Origin: Batillaria attramentaria
Lineage: Eukaryota > Mollusca > Gastropoda > Batillariidae
Length of the DNA stretch: 64,000 nucleotides
Reading direction: 5' to 3'
NCBI GenBank assembly: GCA_018292915.2
Contig: JACVVK020000217.1
Location: forward strand, 121,001 to 185,000
Shown here: positions 1-57,566 of the stretch, piece after piece
Position numbering within the stretch: position 1 is the stretch's first letter
Layout of the letters: the number at the start of each line of letters is the position of its first letter
Notes under the pieces: generated by a model
What the model was told of the DNA's origin: nothing
Databases searched by the model: none
What the model saw: only the letters and a program-made list of their open reading frames with translations
Program-made: the position numbers and the translations under genes

Positions 1-521
1 GTAGCGTCAGCAGATGTGTTTACTACAGCTGGATCCCCAGTTACACCAGGCACCGGTGGCGACACCGATCTACTGAACGACGACGGCAGCCACCAGAACC
101 GTCTGTCTGATCTCAGCCCAGACTGGCAGAGGCTGAGAATTTCCGGAGCGCTCGTTCCTCCCCGGTGTCAACGCTTCCTGATGGCAGCCCCCAACAAGCC
201 AGTGGTGACAGTGCTGCTAGACGGGTAGAGGCTGATAGTGTCCGTCATGAGCAGCAGAAAACAGAGGACAAACAGGACAGAGCTATTGAGGTTCCGCCTT
301 GCCAGGTTAGTGGAGTGAACAGCAGAACCACTAGACAGACTAGACAGACAAGTCTTAGACAATACAGCTCTTACAAGAACAAGCACATGCGCCTGGATGC
401 TAAGAACAATGACAATAGTAAAAGCAAGAAACACAAACCCAATGTTTCCAAATAGGGAATCGGCTCCAGCCCTGGAGAGGCGGACGGACACATTGAAGAG
501 AACGAACCAGATGCATCAGAT
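1..521 (+). other. Possible LINE 5' region or ORF1 remnant
   Basis: No intact gene is seen. Two short overlapping open stretches (16-228 and 165-455) encode Ser/Thr/Gln-rich and Lys-rich peptides without a recognisable domain. Because the broken LINE ORF2 begins directly downstream in the same orientation, this may be the end of its ORF1 plus the inter-ORF spacer. That is positional inference only. Confidence 0.3.
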
Positions 522-3500
522 ATGGACAGACAAAAACGCAGTGTAAAGGATTCTACACAGATGAAGAGATGCTGTGTCCAGGAAACACGAACTATTTCGG
601 TTCTTACATGGAACATAGGGGGCCTTATGGCCATGCTCGGTGACTATGAGTTTCTATCATACGTGAACAAGTTTGAGTTTATTTGTTTGGTTGAAACCTT
701 TTTAGAAAGTTTTTCTTCAAATGAATTTCCAGGATTTACCAGTTTTGTTTCCCCAGCCGTACAGCTGGCTCAGTATGGTCGACGTTCAGGTGGTGTGATA
801 CTTTTGGTAAAGGATACGTTATGTGGATATGTTCAACAGATCCATGTTAATTATGACAATATTGTTGTTGTTGAAGTTTTCAAGGAGTTGTTTGGCACAA
901 ACGTTTTTTTCATGTTCCACCTATCCAGTCACCCTACTATAACTCATGTGTATATGACAATGGCATCGACGCCCTTGAACACTGTATGCTTCATTTGATT
1001 GAAAAATATGGTGACAAACTTTTCATACTGTGTGGTGATTTCAACGCCAGGACAGGGAATAAAGCCCCTAGGAGTGTTGATTTATCAGTACCTGCCGAGA
1101 TAAGGCAACATAATTTGGGCATCTAGAGGTTACACAAACAAGATGTTCACAAGACACTATTGTAAACATGTTTGGAAATTCTTTGTTGAATTTGTGCGCA
1201 CAGCTGGATTTGTCATTTTTGAATGGAATGTGCAACGGAGACTGCAGTGGTCGTTTTACATACCTATCACGTCTGGTAGTAGTGTTATAGATTACATCCT
1301 TCTTTCGTCGTCTCTATTACATGTGGTCAAGGATATGTGTGTAGGCGAAAGCATTGTGTCTCAACATATGCCTGTTACGTGTACGCTAGTAGGTCAACTC
1401 AGTCAAAGCAGGCCAAGTTGTAAAGAGCCACAGTTCATTCACAAACTGCGCTGGTCAGCTGACCGCCTGCATGATTTCCGTGCGCGACTATTGTCTAGTG
1501 AAGTTGGCACGCTTTTTTGTGAAGCAAGCAGTCTGATAAAAACTAACGTGAATGAATCAGTTTCTAAATTTACTGCAGGTCTGAAGCTTGCAGCGGAATG
1601 TATGAAAAAGCGTGAGAATACACGGAGGTTGACACCTCGATTGAAGTGGTTTGATCGTGAATGTCAGTCCATGAAGCAGAAAGTGAGAAAAGCACTGAGG
1701 CGCTACAGGGTCTCGCATGATAATCATGATAGAGTTTATTATTCTGAGCTTAGAAGAGAATATAAGAAGTTAATTAAGCGGAAAGAAATGGCATACAAAA
1801 GCAAATTAAGACAAGATATTAGTAATTCTCTTACCGACCCTAAGGCTTTTTGGGCAACTGTAAAGTCTATATCCTCCATTAACAAGGGCGTGGGGAACAT
1901 CTCTGGGGAGGAATGGGTAGCATATTTCCAAAATGTGTTCCTCGCCACAGGCCAACCACCCACGGTTGGTGCTTGTAATCCGATAGTAGATTTGGAACTT
2001 GAAACGGTAGGGATGTATGAAGATGACGACTTAAATTTAGATATTACCCAGTCAGAGGTTAGACAGGCACTTTCTGCGCTCAAGTGTAAAAAAGCTGCCG
2101 GACCAGATGGCCTGATACCCGAGATATATAAATACGCTAGTGATGTGATTCTTCTTTTTCTCACAGATCTTTTTAACCACGTTTTTTCGAGTGGTCAATA
2201 CCCTGAGGCATGGACTGAAGCCACGATACAACCTCTCCATAAAAAGGTAGCATTCACACTCCGGATAATTACAGAGGTATTTCCCTACTCAATATATGTG
2301 GAAAGTTATACAGCTACATTTTAAATAACAGACTGACATTGTGGGTGGAAGAGAAACAGATGCTGGGCGATATTCAAGCTGGTTTTAGAAAAGACCATTC
2401 GACGATCGATCACATATTTACATTGTTTTCAATGATACAGAAATACCTGTCACGCCACAGAAAGTTGTACGTGGCTTTTATTGATTTTCAGAAATGTTTT
2501 GATTCGATAGCGCGAAACAGGCTTTGGTTGTCACTGAGAGCAAATGGCATAAGCGGAAAAATGCTTCTAGCGGTACAGTCTATGTACAAAACAGTAAAAG
2601 CTCGTGTTAGGTGTGGTGCCGATGTGACCAATTTCTTTTTCTGTCAGAGAGGCTTGAAGCAAGGGGAACCCACGAGTCCAGTATTATTCTCAATATTTAT
2701 CAATGAACTGGCTAAAGAAATTATACAAAATGGCAAACATGGTGTCCAGTTGTTTCCGGATTTACTTGAGCTGTTCATTCTGTTGTTCGCTGACGATGTT
2801 GCCCTGTTGTCCGATACTGTTATGGACTTACAGAATCAACTAAACGTACTGGCAAAGAGCGCTAGGTCTCTTCAGTTAACTGTTAACCTTTCAAAATCTG
2901 ATATCGTTGTGTTTCGCAATGGTGGACGTTTAGCAAAAAATGAGAAGTGGTACTTTAATGGAGAAAACATTAATGTTGTGAATTCCTATAAATATTTAGG
3001 GCTGTTTTTATCAACACGCCTATCATTTGTACAGGCGTGCGGAGACCTTGCTTCCAGAGCAAAAAAAGGTGTTTTTGAAATATTTAGAATTATGTGGAAA
3101 CTTGGAGACACTTCACCATCCATTTTCTTTAAATTGTTTGATTCTCAGATTAGTCCTATACTGTTATATGCTTCGGAAATCTGGGGGTTACACTTGTACG
3201 GCTCTACGGAAAGCGTGCACTTGTTCGCACTAAAAAAACTGTTAAATGTTAGCCCTAGGACCCCGAATACTATGGTTTATTCAGAAACAGGTAGATACCC
3301 TGTGTACATCAGAGCAAATGTTAACTGTATCAAGTATTGGTTACGCCTTACAAGGATGAATGTAGACAGACTTCCACATAAGGCGTATGTGATGTTGTAT
3401 CATTTGCATGACAGTGGAACTCGCTGTTGGGTAACGGATGTCAGTGATGCATTATACAGGTACGGTTTTGGCTTTGTTTGGCTGAATCATGGTGTAGAAA

Positions 3501-3970
3501 ACATTACTTCATTTTTAAGGGTATACAGACAACGATTGATTGATTGTTTCTGGCAAGACTGGCATAACAACATAAACTGCAGTGATAGATTTAACGTTTA
3601 TAGAACTTTCAAACTGTCGCCATGTTTAGAACCCTATTTTGAATGGGTCTCAAGTAAAAGTTTACGTGACAAACTGATTAAGTTTAGACTAGGCATCTCT
3701 GATGTAAAACTACACAAGTTAAGATATTCATCTGGCGAACAACTACTAAATTGCCCTCTCTGTGATCACCGCTTGGAAGATGAAATGCATTTCCTTTTTA
3801 CTTGCACAGCACTTAACGATCTTAGAAGTAGATTTATTCCACTGAAATATTATAAGTACCCCTCTTACAGTACCTTACGTCTATTATATGAAAACAATAC
3901 ATGTTTGTTTAACCTGGCAAGGTATATTCATTACGGTCTAGAACGTCGCAGCAAACAGCTGTCGCAGTAA
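522..3970 (+). pseudogene. LINE ORF2 (endonuclease-reverse transcriptase), frameshifted
   Basis: The reading frame changes at least four times. The endonuclease start (LTWNIGGL, near 604) is in one frame. The GDFNARTGN motif (1034-1060) is in a second, the NGDCSGRFTY block (from 1222) in a third, and SVIDYILL with SQHMPVTC returns to the first from 1143-2324. A further shift near 2250 moves the RT into the frame 2258-3970. RT motifs are clear: the palm block IDFQKCFDS, RGLKQGEPTSP, and the catalytic FADD at 2786-2797. Near the C-terminus (about 3752-3810) the spacing C-x2-C-x8-H-x4-C resembles the zinc-binding tail of many LINE ORF2s. This is a dead copy; an older insertion is the simplest explanation. 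Confidence 0.9.
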
Positions 3971-4061
3971 TGCTTGTATTTTCTGCATTTTATTGTATGC
4001 CTGTACCCGTGAACTTACTTACGGGGCTGGAAGCCCTTCAGTAATAAAGATACTACTACTA
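522..4061 (+). mobile_element. APE-type LINE retrotransposon, decayed, with 3' end
   Basis: A non-LTR retrotransposon in the plus direction. It has an apurinic-type endonuclease, a reverse transcriptase, a C-terminal CCHC zinc-knuckle-like segment, then a short 3' UTR with AATAAA-like sequence and an (ACT)n tail ending near 4061. Such short simple-repeat tails are usual for LINEs that use target-primed reverse transcription. The coding part is broken (see the pseudogene entry), so it cannot be autonomous. The clade is not certain; the RT and C-terminal layout fits the broad jockey/I/CR1-like invertebrate LINEs rather than RTE. It lies downstream of the last visible SRCR exon, probably in an intron of that gene. 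Confidence 0.85.
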
Positions 4062-4123
4062 CTGCAGAAGAATACAAAGGTAATAAGGTATAAACAGACA
4101 GATGCTACTGAGTACTTTCCTAC

Positions 4124-44179
<40,056 letters not shown>

Positions 44180-44483
44180 CTTGACCACTACGCCAAGGTT
44201 TCACCACTACCACTACACCACGTCCTGTCTTCACACACACACTCTCACACACTCAGTTCCCTCAAATATCGCACCAGTATAGATTACCAGAAGTCTAGAA
44301 CAAGGCTAGAACATCACCAGAAAGCATCATCCATGACTAATCTAGACCACTAGTGTCTAACATCAACAACCTCAGTCTACATGAAGACCGGACTGCCGTG
44401 GCCATAGACTTAGTGTAGACACAGTCTTCGTGAACTAGCAGCAGTTGTGTGGACTGTGAACGAGTCTGGAGACAAAGTGAACG

Positions 44484-44491
44484 TTTATATA
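44484..44491 (-). promoter_or_regulatory. Candidate TATA box of the SRCR gene
   Basis: TATATAAA on the minus strand, 305 bp upstream of the start codon. This would place transcription start near 44455 and give a 5' UTR of about 275 nt. Position and sequence only; no other core element was verified. Confidence 0.4.
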
Positions 44492-44905
44492 CTCGAGTGG
44501 ACTGTTGACATTCACACCAAGCGGGGATTAGAAACAATGAGTGAATAATTGTCTGAAATGTGTTATGTCTCCTTAGTAGAGGACAGTGTCTCGTATCGCC
44601 TGGTACCGCCTTTACACAACCCTTACCGACAACCAGGTAAAAACAAGGCATACGTCATTCTAACGGATTTGTTTTTCACGGAGTAGAGGTCACTCTTCTT
44701 TTCTGATTGTAATGAAGGGGGCGGTGTCCGCTATCGATACCAAGACAACAGGTTGAAGGTGTGATTGTTACTAAGTATGGCCCAGTACGTGAGGCTCTGG
44801 CAGCTGGTAATGTTCGCCTGTTAGAGGGTTCAAATGAATACTAGTCATTTGGAAGGGGAGCAGATGTACCCTAGCCATGCGGGACGAGGTGCAAATGTAT
44901 CCCGG

Positions 44906-45078
44906 GTGGGTGGGTGGGTGTTTTGGGGGTTTAACGTCCTTTTCCACTACATAGGGTGATATCAAAGACGGGGCAACGATGAAAAAGCCAGCACAAATAT
45001 TTGGCCCCAGCTGGGATCGAACTCACGACCCGAGCATTAGAAGTCCAACGCTCTACCATTCGACCACCCCGGCTCCCC
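44906..45078 (-). mobile_element. tRNA-derived SINE, copy 5, with target duplication
   Basis: Full-length, minus orientation, flanked by CAAATGTATCCCGG at 44892-44905 and 45079-45092. Confidence 0.92.
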
Positions 45079-45092
45079 CAAATGTATCCCGG

Positions 45093-45585
45093 ATTTTGGT
45101 CTCGCGAGTTGAAGTCACGTGACAGGAAACTTCGCTTTATGAACGTTACTTGAACCAAAGCATTAAACGAATGTAGCCATCAGATGGTGTCTGTTTATAT
45201 ATCAAACTTTCGATGAAACTAGCGTGAAACGTGGCGAGAGCTGACCGGACTGAAAGGCGGGATACAGGGGAGAGGTGAAGTATATTTGCTGCCCCTGGAT
45301 GCGACTAAGATACATTTGCTCCCCCAGCGGGCGAAGCATACCAACTGAACGTGACTGGGAGACAAACACACACCGTGTGAATTGTGCTTCATCTCCAGCA
45401 GTTCCACTGTTTGAATCTGTAACGGTTTTCACGGCTCTTGCGACAGTTTGTATTTACATGATCAGCTGAGGGGTCTGGGTAGCTTTTAAGAGTTATTTCC
45501 CCCTGAAAAGAAATTGAACATCACTTATAAAAAAGGGGAAATCACCTTCGTTGACTTGGTTCACTTCATGTGCCTGTAAATAATA
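45093..45585. other. Intergenic, nothing recognised
   Basis: Short open frames on both strands lack domains, splice support or similarity to neighbouring genes. Confidence 0.4.
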
Positions 45586-45589
45586 ATAA

Positions 45590-45830
45590 TGTTAAAAAAA
45601 AATAATAATTAAAATGAGTATTGTATAGGCGCTTTACCCAATTTCATAAATCGGCTCAAAGCGCCGCGAACTGAACCAAACACGCACGCTCACGTGAATC
45701 ACACGCATTCTCTCACACACTGGACATAAACACATTAGAATCACGTTGTGCGAAGGGTCAGCTCAGCTATTAAAATGTCAGAATTTAGAATTGCATTTAT
45801 TTTTCAAAGTTGGTGGGTTGAACATTTCCC
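45590..45830 (-). mobile_element. Unclassified LINE-3'-end-like repeat, copy 3
   Basis: Same AAGCGCCTATACAATACTCA end and A/T-rich tail as copies at 11250 and 12867. Confidence 0.7.
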
Positions 45831-46329
45831 GAGCCTGTGCAGTATAGGCGACTCTAAAACCTGACTTGCAGCCCAAACGTGAGCGACTGCTACCACTGTC
45901 CGCCTGTCGACAACCACGAAAGTGCGTCAGTTGACATAAAGTACCCAGTGTTTCGTTTCTATTCATTTTGAGTCTCCTCTGCGCTGGTTTAGCACGTAAT
46001 CGATATTTTATATCGTCTAGTCCGACAGCATTTTAACACTGTGTGCGAGGTTGTTTACACTTGTCTGTTTTATTTACTGGGATGAACCCGGGTTGAACCT
46101 GGGGTTGGTGAGTTTACATTTAACCGACCCGGGTTAAAAGCGACCCGGCTCCCACCCTGCTACGGACCAGGGTGGCAGAGTGTTGTTTCTTGCCGGGTGT
46201 CAGCTGGCGTTGACTGTGATAGAGTTATGTGCACCTCTGCTGTTGTGCTGCTGCTGCTGTGATGTGAAATGATGTGGGGTGTAGTGTTGTAATTTATTCA
46301 TAGTACTGCAACATTGGGATAGATTTTTT

Positions 46330-46560
46330 TAGGTACGAGTGTACGAACATGTAAATAGGTGGAATGAGTGTGCATGGCCGTATGAGTGAGTGTTTGGCAT
46401 GTTTTATGTTTTTATGAGAGACCACAAAGCAATGTTCCTCTTTTGGAAATTTAATAAATGTCTTATGTCTTAACTTTTATTAATCCCACCTCTGGGGAAA
46501 TTTCTTTGGTCCAGGCTCTGACAAACATTGCATAAATAGGTGAACTAGTCATACATCTTG
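46330..46560. mobile_element. Two LINE-like 3' ends, tail to tail
   Basis: A plus-strand end (TTTAATAAATGTCTTATGTC, to about 46470) meets a minus-strand end (CCCCAGAGGTGGGATTAATA on the minus strand). They share the short tail sequence between them. Confidence 0.5.
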
Positions 46561-46634
46561 TCACATCAGGGGGTAGTTGCTATACTGATATGTACAACCC
46601 CAAAACACAGTAACACAATCAAATCAATCGATCA

Positions 46635-46730
46635 GGGTGGGTGGGGGTGGGTGTTTGGGGGTTTAACGTCCTTTTCCACCACATAGGGTGATATCAAATA
46701 CGGGGCAACGATTGAAAAGCCAGCACAATT
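46635..46730 (-). mobile_element. tRNA-derived SINE, copy 6, 5'-truncated
   Basis: Only the body and tail remain; the tRNA head is absent. An exact duplication TCAATCGATCA flanks it (46624-46634, 46730-46740, sharing one base), so truncation happened at insertion. Confidence 0.9.
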
Positions 46731-47254
46731 CAATCGATCAATCATTGATCTCATACAATCATTCACAACACGCACAACCCTAAAATTAAAACAACAACAA
46801 CAACAACAACAACAACAAACAACAAACTCCAAGTGGTATAGTGATATTTTATGCTGACCGTTAATCAGAGACCAGATCGTTAGAAGCTCTGCCCGCCTCT
46901 GGTCGGGTTCTGTCTGTGCGTGCAGCTGCAGGCAGTAAAAAAACAAAACAACAAAAACAAACAAACAAAAAACAAACCCCATAACGCATGATGACAACGC
47001 GAGATGACGAGTTCACGAACAAAGCCGACACACTCACCATTAACACTTTACTGCCACTTTACTACTGTAACAACCGGCCAGTGCTGGAATCGTCCAGTCA
47101 CACAAAACACTAGTTAATGACAACACATACACGTTCTTCGACAAAGCTACCTGCAACTCACGCACACAGATAACAGACGACTCCACTCGCAAAGACCCAA
47201 GGCCGAAGCCCCGCCTCTTTACTCTGCCGTGTATGGCAAAACACAGTACACCCA

Positions 47255-47337
47255 TGACGTCATTGTATGGGAAAAGGGGTGATTTCAAAGTGAAAGACAT
47301 TGACGTCATGGTCTTCTTCCTCACTGAAGTGACGTCA
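47255..47337. promoter_or_regulatory. Cluster of three perfect CRE sites
   Basis: TGACGTCA occurs at 47255-47262, 47301-47308 and 47330-47337. The perfect palindromic CRE is the binding site of CREB/ATF factors. The cluster lies between the divergent SRCR promoter (44.5 kb) and the first GPCR exon (49.5 kb). Which gene it serves, if any, is unknown. Confidence 0.5.
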
Positions 47338-47408
47338 ATGGACTTACTGTTTTCTCTCCATGTTCTAGTCATATCAGATCAAACAAAATGTGCTTCCCTC
47401 GTTGTAGT

Positions 47409-47455
47409 TACGTGGAGGAAAAGGACGTTAAACTTCCAAACACCCACCCACCCAC
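47409..47455 (+). mobile_element. tRNA-derived SINE, copy 8, only the 3' end
   Basis: GTGGAGGAAAAGGACGTTAA and the CACCCACCCACCC tail, 47 bp in all, flanked by TCCCTCGTTGTAGT at 47395-47408 and 47456-47469. Confidence 0.9.
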
Positions 47456-47819
47456 TCCCTCGTTGTAGTGTCTGGCAAGAAAGTTTGCCAGACCACGTCA
47501 TGTTCATTATGCCGCGGGACGCGATTGGCTGAATTCTGGGGGCTCGACCCTTTTGATTGGAAGGCGTGGAGTCGTCCATTCCGCTGGACTAGTCAGTGGG
47601 CTTCGTGTAAACACAGAAAGGACCTGGGGGGACTGTGACAGATAGCGTTGTGCTTCCAAACCCGTTGCATTAGCAACAAGCGCGATAGTATCGCTGCTTC
47701 CAAAACACGACTAACGACTACAGACTGTTTCCAAACCAAGTACAAAATACTACTAACTACTGTTTACTGTTTCCGATTTCGAACTACCTGCGAGCAGAAA
47801 CAGTTCAGAGCGATATAAA

Positions 47820-48545
47820 CGTTTCGGTAATGGAATCTCCATGGGTGGCTGACAATATAATCACCCAGGTGTGACCGTTAATGATTGAGTACATGGATAC
47901 TGAAAATACTCATCACGTGGATGTTATAGAGGTGATCGCGTGCCACGCCCTGATTTTACCGTGAACGCCTTCGCTTTTGCTTGGCCCTAGAGGTGATCTA
48001 ATGGAATCTCCATGGGTGGCTGACGATATAATCATTCACGTGTGACTAATAATGTTTGTGGACTGAGTACGAGGGATAAAAACAAGCGTCACTCGACACG
48101 CAACAGTGGATGTTGACGAGATCCCAGTGTGCCACGGGTCAGCGTTACCACTATGGTATACCACTTCTTCTCGGCGCACATATCCACCTCTTCTGAAATG
48201 CTCATGGCGCCGCAGGGCTGGAGAACACAGCAGTGAAAGCCTGCTGCCGGTAAGCGCTACTTTATGTGCAAACCTTCACCCTGCTATTCACTCGAGGTGC
48301 GTGCGACAGTATTTCTGTTTTCCACGTCACCGACCACAGCCTACTGTTCTTCGAAAGATTGACGTGGGATTTTTAGCGCGCACACTTGATATTTGTGCGT
48401 GTGTGTGTACACGAGGGCGGGACAGGCATCGTAAACAAGTCCTGCACGCGATTTTGACTCGATTTAGAAAGGAAAAAATCCATTGAATACCTGACTTTAC
48501 CTTGACCACTTTCGCTGTTGCTTAGTCTGAGAGGTGACCTATTTA
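47820..48545. other. Upstream region of GPCR A with internal duplications
   Basis: GGAATCTCCATGGGTGGCTG occurs near 47832 and again near 48002. A second pair, CTGATTTTACCGTGAACGCC-like, lies near 47952 and 48492. A plus-strand frame of 126 codons (48106-48486) has no domain. GGGATAAAAAC near 48070 could be a TATA-like box. Possible promoter or 5' UTR sequence of the downstream GPCR; weak. Confidence 0.3.
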
Positions 48546-48767
48546 CATAATTCTAGTGTTGACCAGGGTACAAGCGTGGTTTTGGCCGGGAGGGACACAC
48601 AGGGTTAACAGACAGCACAGCGTTCTGACAATAGAGTTGGGTTGTCATGGCGAATCAGAGATCGTCGTTGACTGTTAAAACACCAGGGACACAGCCGTTT
48701 GTTGAAAGTGGTGACCTACATGTAATGTACCATGGTTCGCTGCTGAAGGTACTCGGTGATGGTGACA

Positions 48768-48769
<2 letters not shown>

Positions 48770-48840
<71 letters not shown>

Positions 48841-48868
48841 CAGTGTGTGTGTGTGTGTGTGTGTGTGA
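48770..48868. repeat. (GT)n microsatellite
   Basis: About 95 bp of GT with one ATCA interruption. Confidence 0.95.
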
Positions 48869-49312
48869 GAGTGAAGGTCTGTGTATATATTTTTTTGTTT
48901 ATAGATATTGGATATTGATAAGAGACAGTATATAAACAGCAGGCTTCGTGCATGTTAGAGGATGAACAATATTAACTTTTCTGTGGTAAGAAATAAGAGG
49001 CTTTCCACTATTTCGCACACTGTATAACACAGAAACATCTTCCTGTGTGTAAGTATGCTTATGAGGGTAGGCACTTCCTCATCAACTTGTAACATTCTGC
49101 ATGGATGCAGATAACAATTTCAACATCGTCATTGCTCAACAACCCTTAGCAAATCCACAACTAACATGAGAGAACCACCACAATTAGTTCCGGCCCAGAT
49201 GCAGCCAGATAGGTACGGTGCTCCATGAAAACTGAATATGCTCTTGTGTATCATGTAATCTGATCTCTGAAAGGCCGTGAGAGGGATTTTCCTCTGGGCG
49301 TCACAAAAACTG

Positions 49313-49333
49313 CGTGCGTGCGTGCGTGCGTGC

Positions 49334-49419
<86 letters not shown>

Positions 49420-49420
49420 G
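49313..49420. repeat. (GCGT)n-(GT)n-(GA)n microsatellite
   Basis: GCGT tetramers, then about 57 bp of GT and about 20 bp of GA, just upstream of GPCR A. Confidence 0.95.
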
Positions 49421-49543
49421 CTGATGTGACTTCACCAGAGGCGTACATAACTGACATGTTGTCGGAGTGTATGCCTCTGACTTCACAAAAGTGAAAACTG
49501 TTTGTACAGGCAGAAGCGGCCACGTCATTGAAAAGAAGCAGTG

Positions 49544-54298
<4,755 letters not shown>

Positions 54299-54311
<13 letters not shown>

Positions 54312-55790
54312 ATATAGAGTCATCAGTCCACACGGTGTAAATACAGAGTCATCAATCCACACAGTGTAAGTATAGAGTCACCAGTCCACACGGTGTAAAT
54401 GTAGAGTCATCAGTCCACACGGTGTAAATATAGAGTCACCAGTCCACACGGTGTAAATACAGAGTCATCAATCCACACAGTGTAAGTATAGAGTCACCAG
54501 TCCACACGGTGTAAATGTAGAGTCATCAGTCCACACGGTGTAAATATAGAGTCACCAGTCCACACGGTGTAAATATAGAGTCACCAGTCCACACGGTGTA
54601 AATATAGAGTCATCAGTCCACACGGTGTAAATATAGAGTCATCAGTCCACACGGTGTAAATATAGAGTCACCAGTCCACACGGTGTAAATATAGAGTCAT
54701 CAGTCCACACGGTGTAAATATAGAGTCATCAGTCCACACGGTGTAAATATACAGTCATCAGTCCACACGGTGTAAATATAGAGTCATCAGTCCACACGGT
54801 GTAAATACAGAGTCATCAATCCACACAGTGTAAGTATAGAGTCACCAGTCCACACGGTGTAAATGTAGAGTCATCAGTCCACACGGTGTAAATACAGAGT
54901 CATCAATCCACACAGTGTAAGTATAGAGTCACCAGTCCACACGGTGTAAATGTAGAGTCATCAGTCCACACGGTGTAAATATAGAGTCACCAGTCCACAC
55001 GGTGTAAATATAGAGTCACCAGTCCACACGGTGTAAATATAGAGTCATCAGTCCACACGGTGTAAATATAGAGTCATCAGTCCACACGGTGTAAATATAG
55101 AGTCACCAGTCCACACGGTGTAAATATAGAGTCATCAGTCCACACGGTGTAAATATAGAGTCATCAGTCCACACGGTGTAAATATACAGTCATCAGTCCA
55201 CACGGTGTAAATATAGAGTCATCAGTCCACACGGTGTAAATATAGAGTCATCAGTCCACACGGTCTAAATATAGAGTGACCAGTCCACACGGTGTAAATA
55301 TAGAGTCATCAGCCCACACGGTATAAATACAGAGTCATCAGTCCACACGGTGTAAATATAGAGTCATCAGTCCACACGGTGTAAATATAGAGTCATCAGT
55401 CCACACGGTGTAAACTGTAGTCATCAGTCCACACGGTGTAAATATAGAGTCATCAGTCCACACGGTGTAAATATAGAGTCATCAGTGCACACGGTGTAAA
55501 TATAGAGTCATCAGTCCACACGGTGTAAATATTGAGTCATCAGTCCACACGGTGTAAATATAGAGTCATCAGTCCACACGGTGTAAATATAGAGTCATCA
55601 GTCCACACGGTGTAAATATAGAGTCATCAGTCCACACGGTGTAAATATAGAGTCATCCACACGGTGTAAATGTAGAGTCATCAGTCCACACGGTGTAAAT
55701 AGAGAGTCATCCACACGGTGTAAATATAGAGTCATCAGTCCACACGGTGTAAATATAGAGTCATCAGTCCACACGGTGTAGATGTAAGAG
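54299..55790 (+). repeat. 29-bp array starting at the GPCR A stop codon
   Basis: About 50 units CACACGGTGTAAATATAGAG plus TCATCAGTC. The first unit is coding sequence and stop (CACACGATGTAA). By hand count about 39 units contain TGTAAATA, which matches the Pumilio recognition element UGUANAUA. If transcribed it is the 3' UTR. Confidence 0.95.
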
Positions 55791-56135
55791 TCATCCACAT
55801 GATGTGAAGTCATTCGCATGGTGTAAGTGTAGAGCCATTCATATGGTGTAAATTTAGAGTCACCCATATGGTGTAAACGAAGTCACGTGGTGTAAACGAA
55901 GTCATTCACGTGGTGTAAATGTGATCATTCATATGGTGTAAGTGTAGTCATTCACATGGTGTAAATGTAATCATACACATGGTGTGAATGTGGAGTTTGT
56001 TTATTCGTCCAGATGAAGTAATATATACATAGATTACTCACAGGCACGGTGTAGACGTTGCTTACTCACCTACAGAGTGTAAATACTTCATGGTGTGGAG
56101 AGGCATTATTTTGTATGTATGTGTGCGTGCGTGCG

Positions 56136-56138
<3 letters not shown>

Positions 56139-56185
<47 letters not shown>
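56139..56185. repeat. (GT)n microsatellite
   Basis: About 46 bp of GT downstream of GPCR A. Confidence 0.9.
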
Positions 56186-56186
<1 letters not shown>

Positions 56187-56209
56187 CTTTGGGAGTGAAG
56201 ATTACCAGA

Positions 56210-56215
56210 AATAAA
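56210..56215 (+). terminator. Candidate polyadenylation signal for GPCR A
   Basis: AATAAA about 1.9 kb after the stop and beyond the 29-bp array. If used, the whole array would be in the 3' UTR. No cleavage site was verified. Confidence 0.3.
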
Positions 56216-56617
56216 ACAACATAACAGGAACGCAACATTCGTGTACTGTTCTTCTTTCGGTTCCTTGATTTGTTTGGGAGTTTCCACGGTAACCATTTAT
56301 CCCGACTTACCGCTCAGGAGAGAGAAATACGAGCGTGTCGCCATTCTCCAGTCCCCATGGGCGTCGCTTCTGTGTGGACACATCAAACTTCTGTGTTGTA
56401 TTGTCAGGGAAGACAAAGCACTACCGGCACTTGGGAATGGCGATTGACAATGTCCTCGACAAGCCATGTAGCCTGTAGGTGACGCTAGGATGAATTAATT
56501 ATGAGGACAGATCTTCCCTGGTCACGTGTTGCACTCAGTCTCCCCCCCCCCTCCCTCTCTCTCTCTCTCTCTCTTAGTGTGACCACTTTTTCTAGCCTCC
56601 GCTCAGTCTCATTGTCT

Positions 56618-56916
56618 GGGCCCGTATGTAAAACTCGAGGTTAATTTATTTAACCCACGGCTACGGGCCTAACCCAGACTAGGACAAAAGAATCCCCCAA
56701 ACAAGATTAAATAAAAAAGGAAGCGAAGAAAGAAAGACAAAAATCCTTCTAGGCACCTTGCTGGAATGGACCCGCTTCCTGATTTAAAAACAAAAAACAA
56801 AAACAAAACCAACAACAATAAACAAACAGACAATTTAACCCTAGAGCTAGTTTAGTTCGCGGTTGGACTCTCACCCGGGACTAAACTCCCTAACCCCGAC
56901 TTTTACATGCGGGCCC
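56618..56916 (-). mobile_element. MITE family B, copy 2
   Basis: 299 bp, reverse orientation to the copy at 41726. Shared blocks include TAACCCACGGCTACGGGCCT and the GGGCCCGTATGTAAAA terminus. Confidence 0.85.
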
Positions 56917-56999
56917 TGCCCGCTAAATAGGACAAGACACAATACACGCAGCTTTCTTACCCGTAACAACTGAGTGGCAGAGAGAGAGACAGAGACAGA

Positions 57000-57019
57000 G
57001 TTGTGTGTGTGTGCGTGCG

Positions 57020-57054
<35 letters not shown>
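57000..57054. repeat. (GT)n/(GA)n microsatellite
   Basis: GT then about 28 bp of GA. Confidence 0.85.
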
Positions 57055-57058
<4 letters not shown>

Positions 57059-57429
57059 GCGGTTTACAAAAAAACAATTCACGGCTAAGGAGGTCCCTCA
57101 TGTCTGTAACATGCAGCGGGAAGCAACCAAACTGGCGGTGGAAAAACCAGTGCATTTGTTTCATCGTCGTTAAAATGTTTTCTGTGATCACAGTCACTTG
57201 TACAGCTGGAGTTACCAGAACAAAACAAGATACCAAGCGCAACAAACTGACAGTATATTTTCAACTCACGGAGAACTTGTACAATTTCAGAACACTGTGG
57301 GAAAAAATTTTGAAATTTCCGTCCAATGGACGTTTACTCTGAAATGCTTCTCTCTCATTCAGGTCAGATGTCGCGGTGACAGTATGTCACAGTAATATTC
57401 ATTTTAGTGAATCAATAATCACATGTAAC

Positions 57430-57540
57430 AGTGGGGTTTGCAAATGGTATCCTCGGGGTTTTTTGTTGTTGTTTTTTTGTTTTTAACAGTGGGATTTGCA
57501 AATGGTATCCTCGTTTTTTTTGTTGTTGTTGTTTTTTATT
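57430..57540. repeat. Two tandem ~60-bp copies
   Basis: TTGCAAATGGTATCCTCG followed by a T/G-rich run occurs twice (about 57437 and 57493). Confidence 0.8.
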
Positions 57541-57566
57541 GCACGAATCACTTCCACAAGGGTCTG

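Noticed and set aside
48106..48486. Possible small gene of 126 codons upstream of GPCR A
   Set aside because: No domain, no good start context or splice support; may be 5' UTR or promoter sequence. Kept only as part of a low-confidence region.
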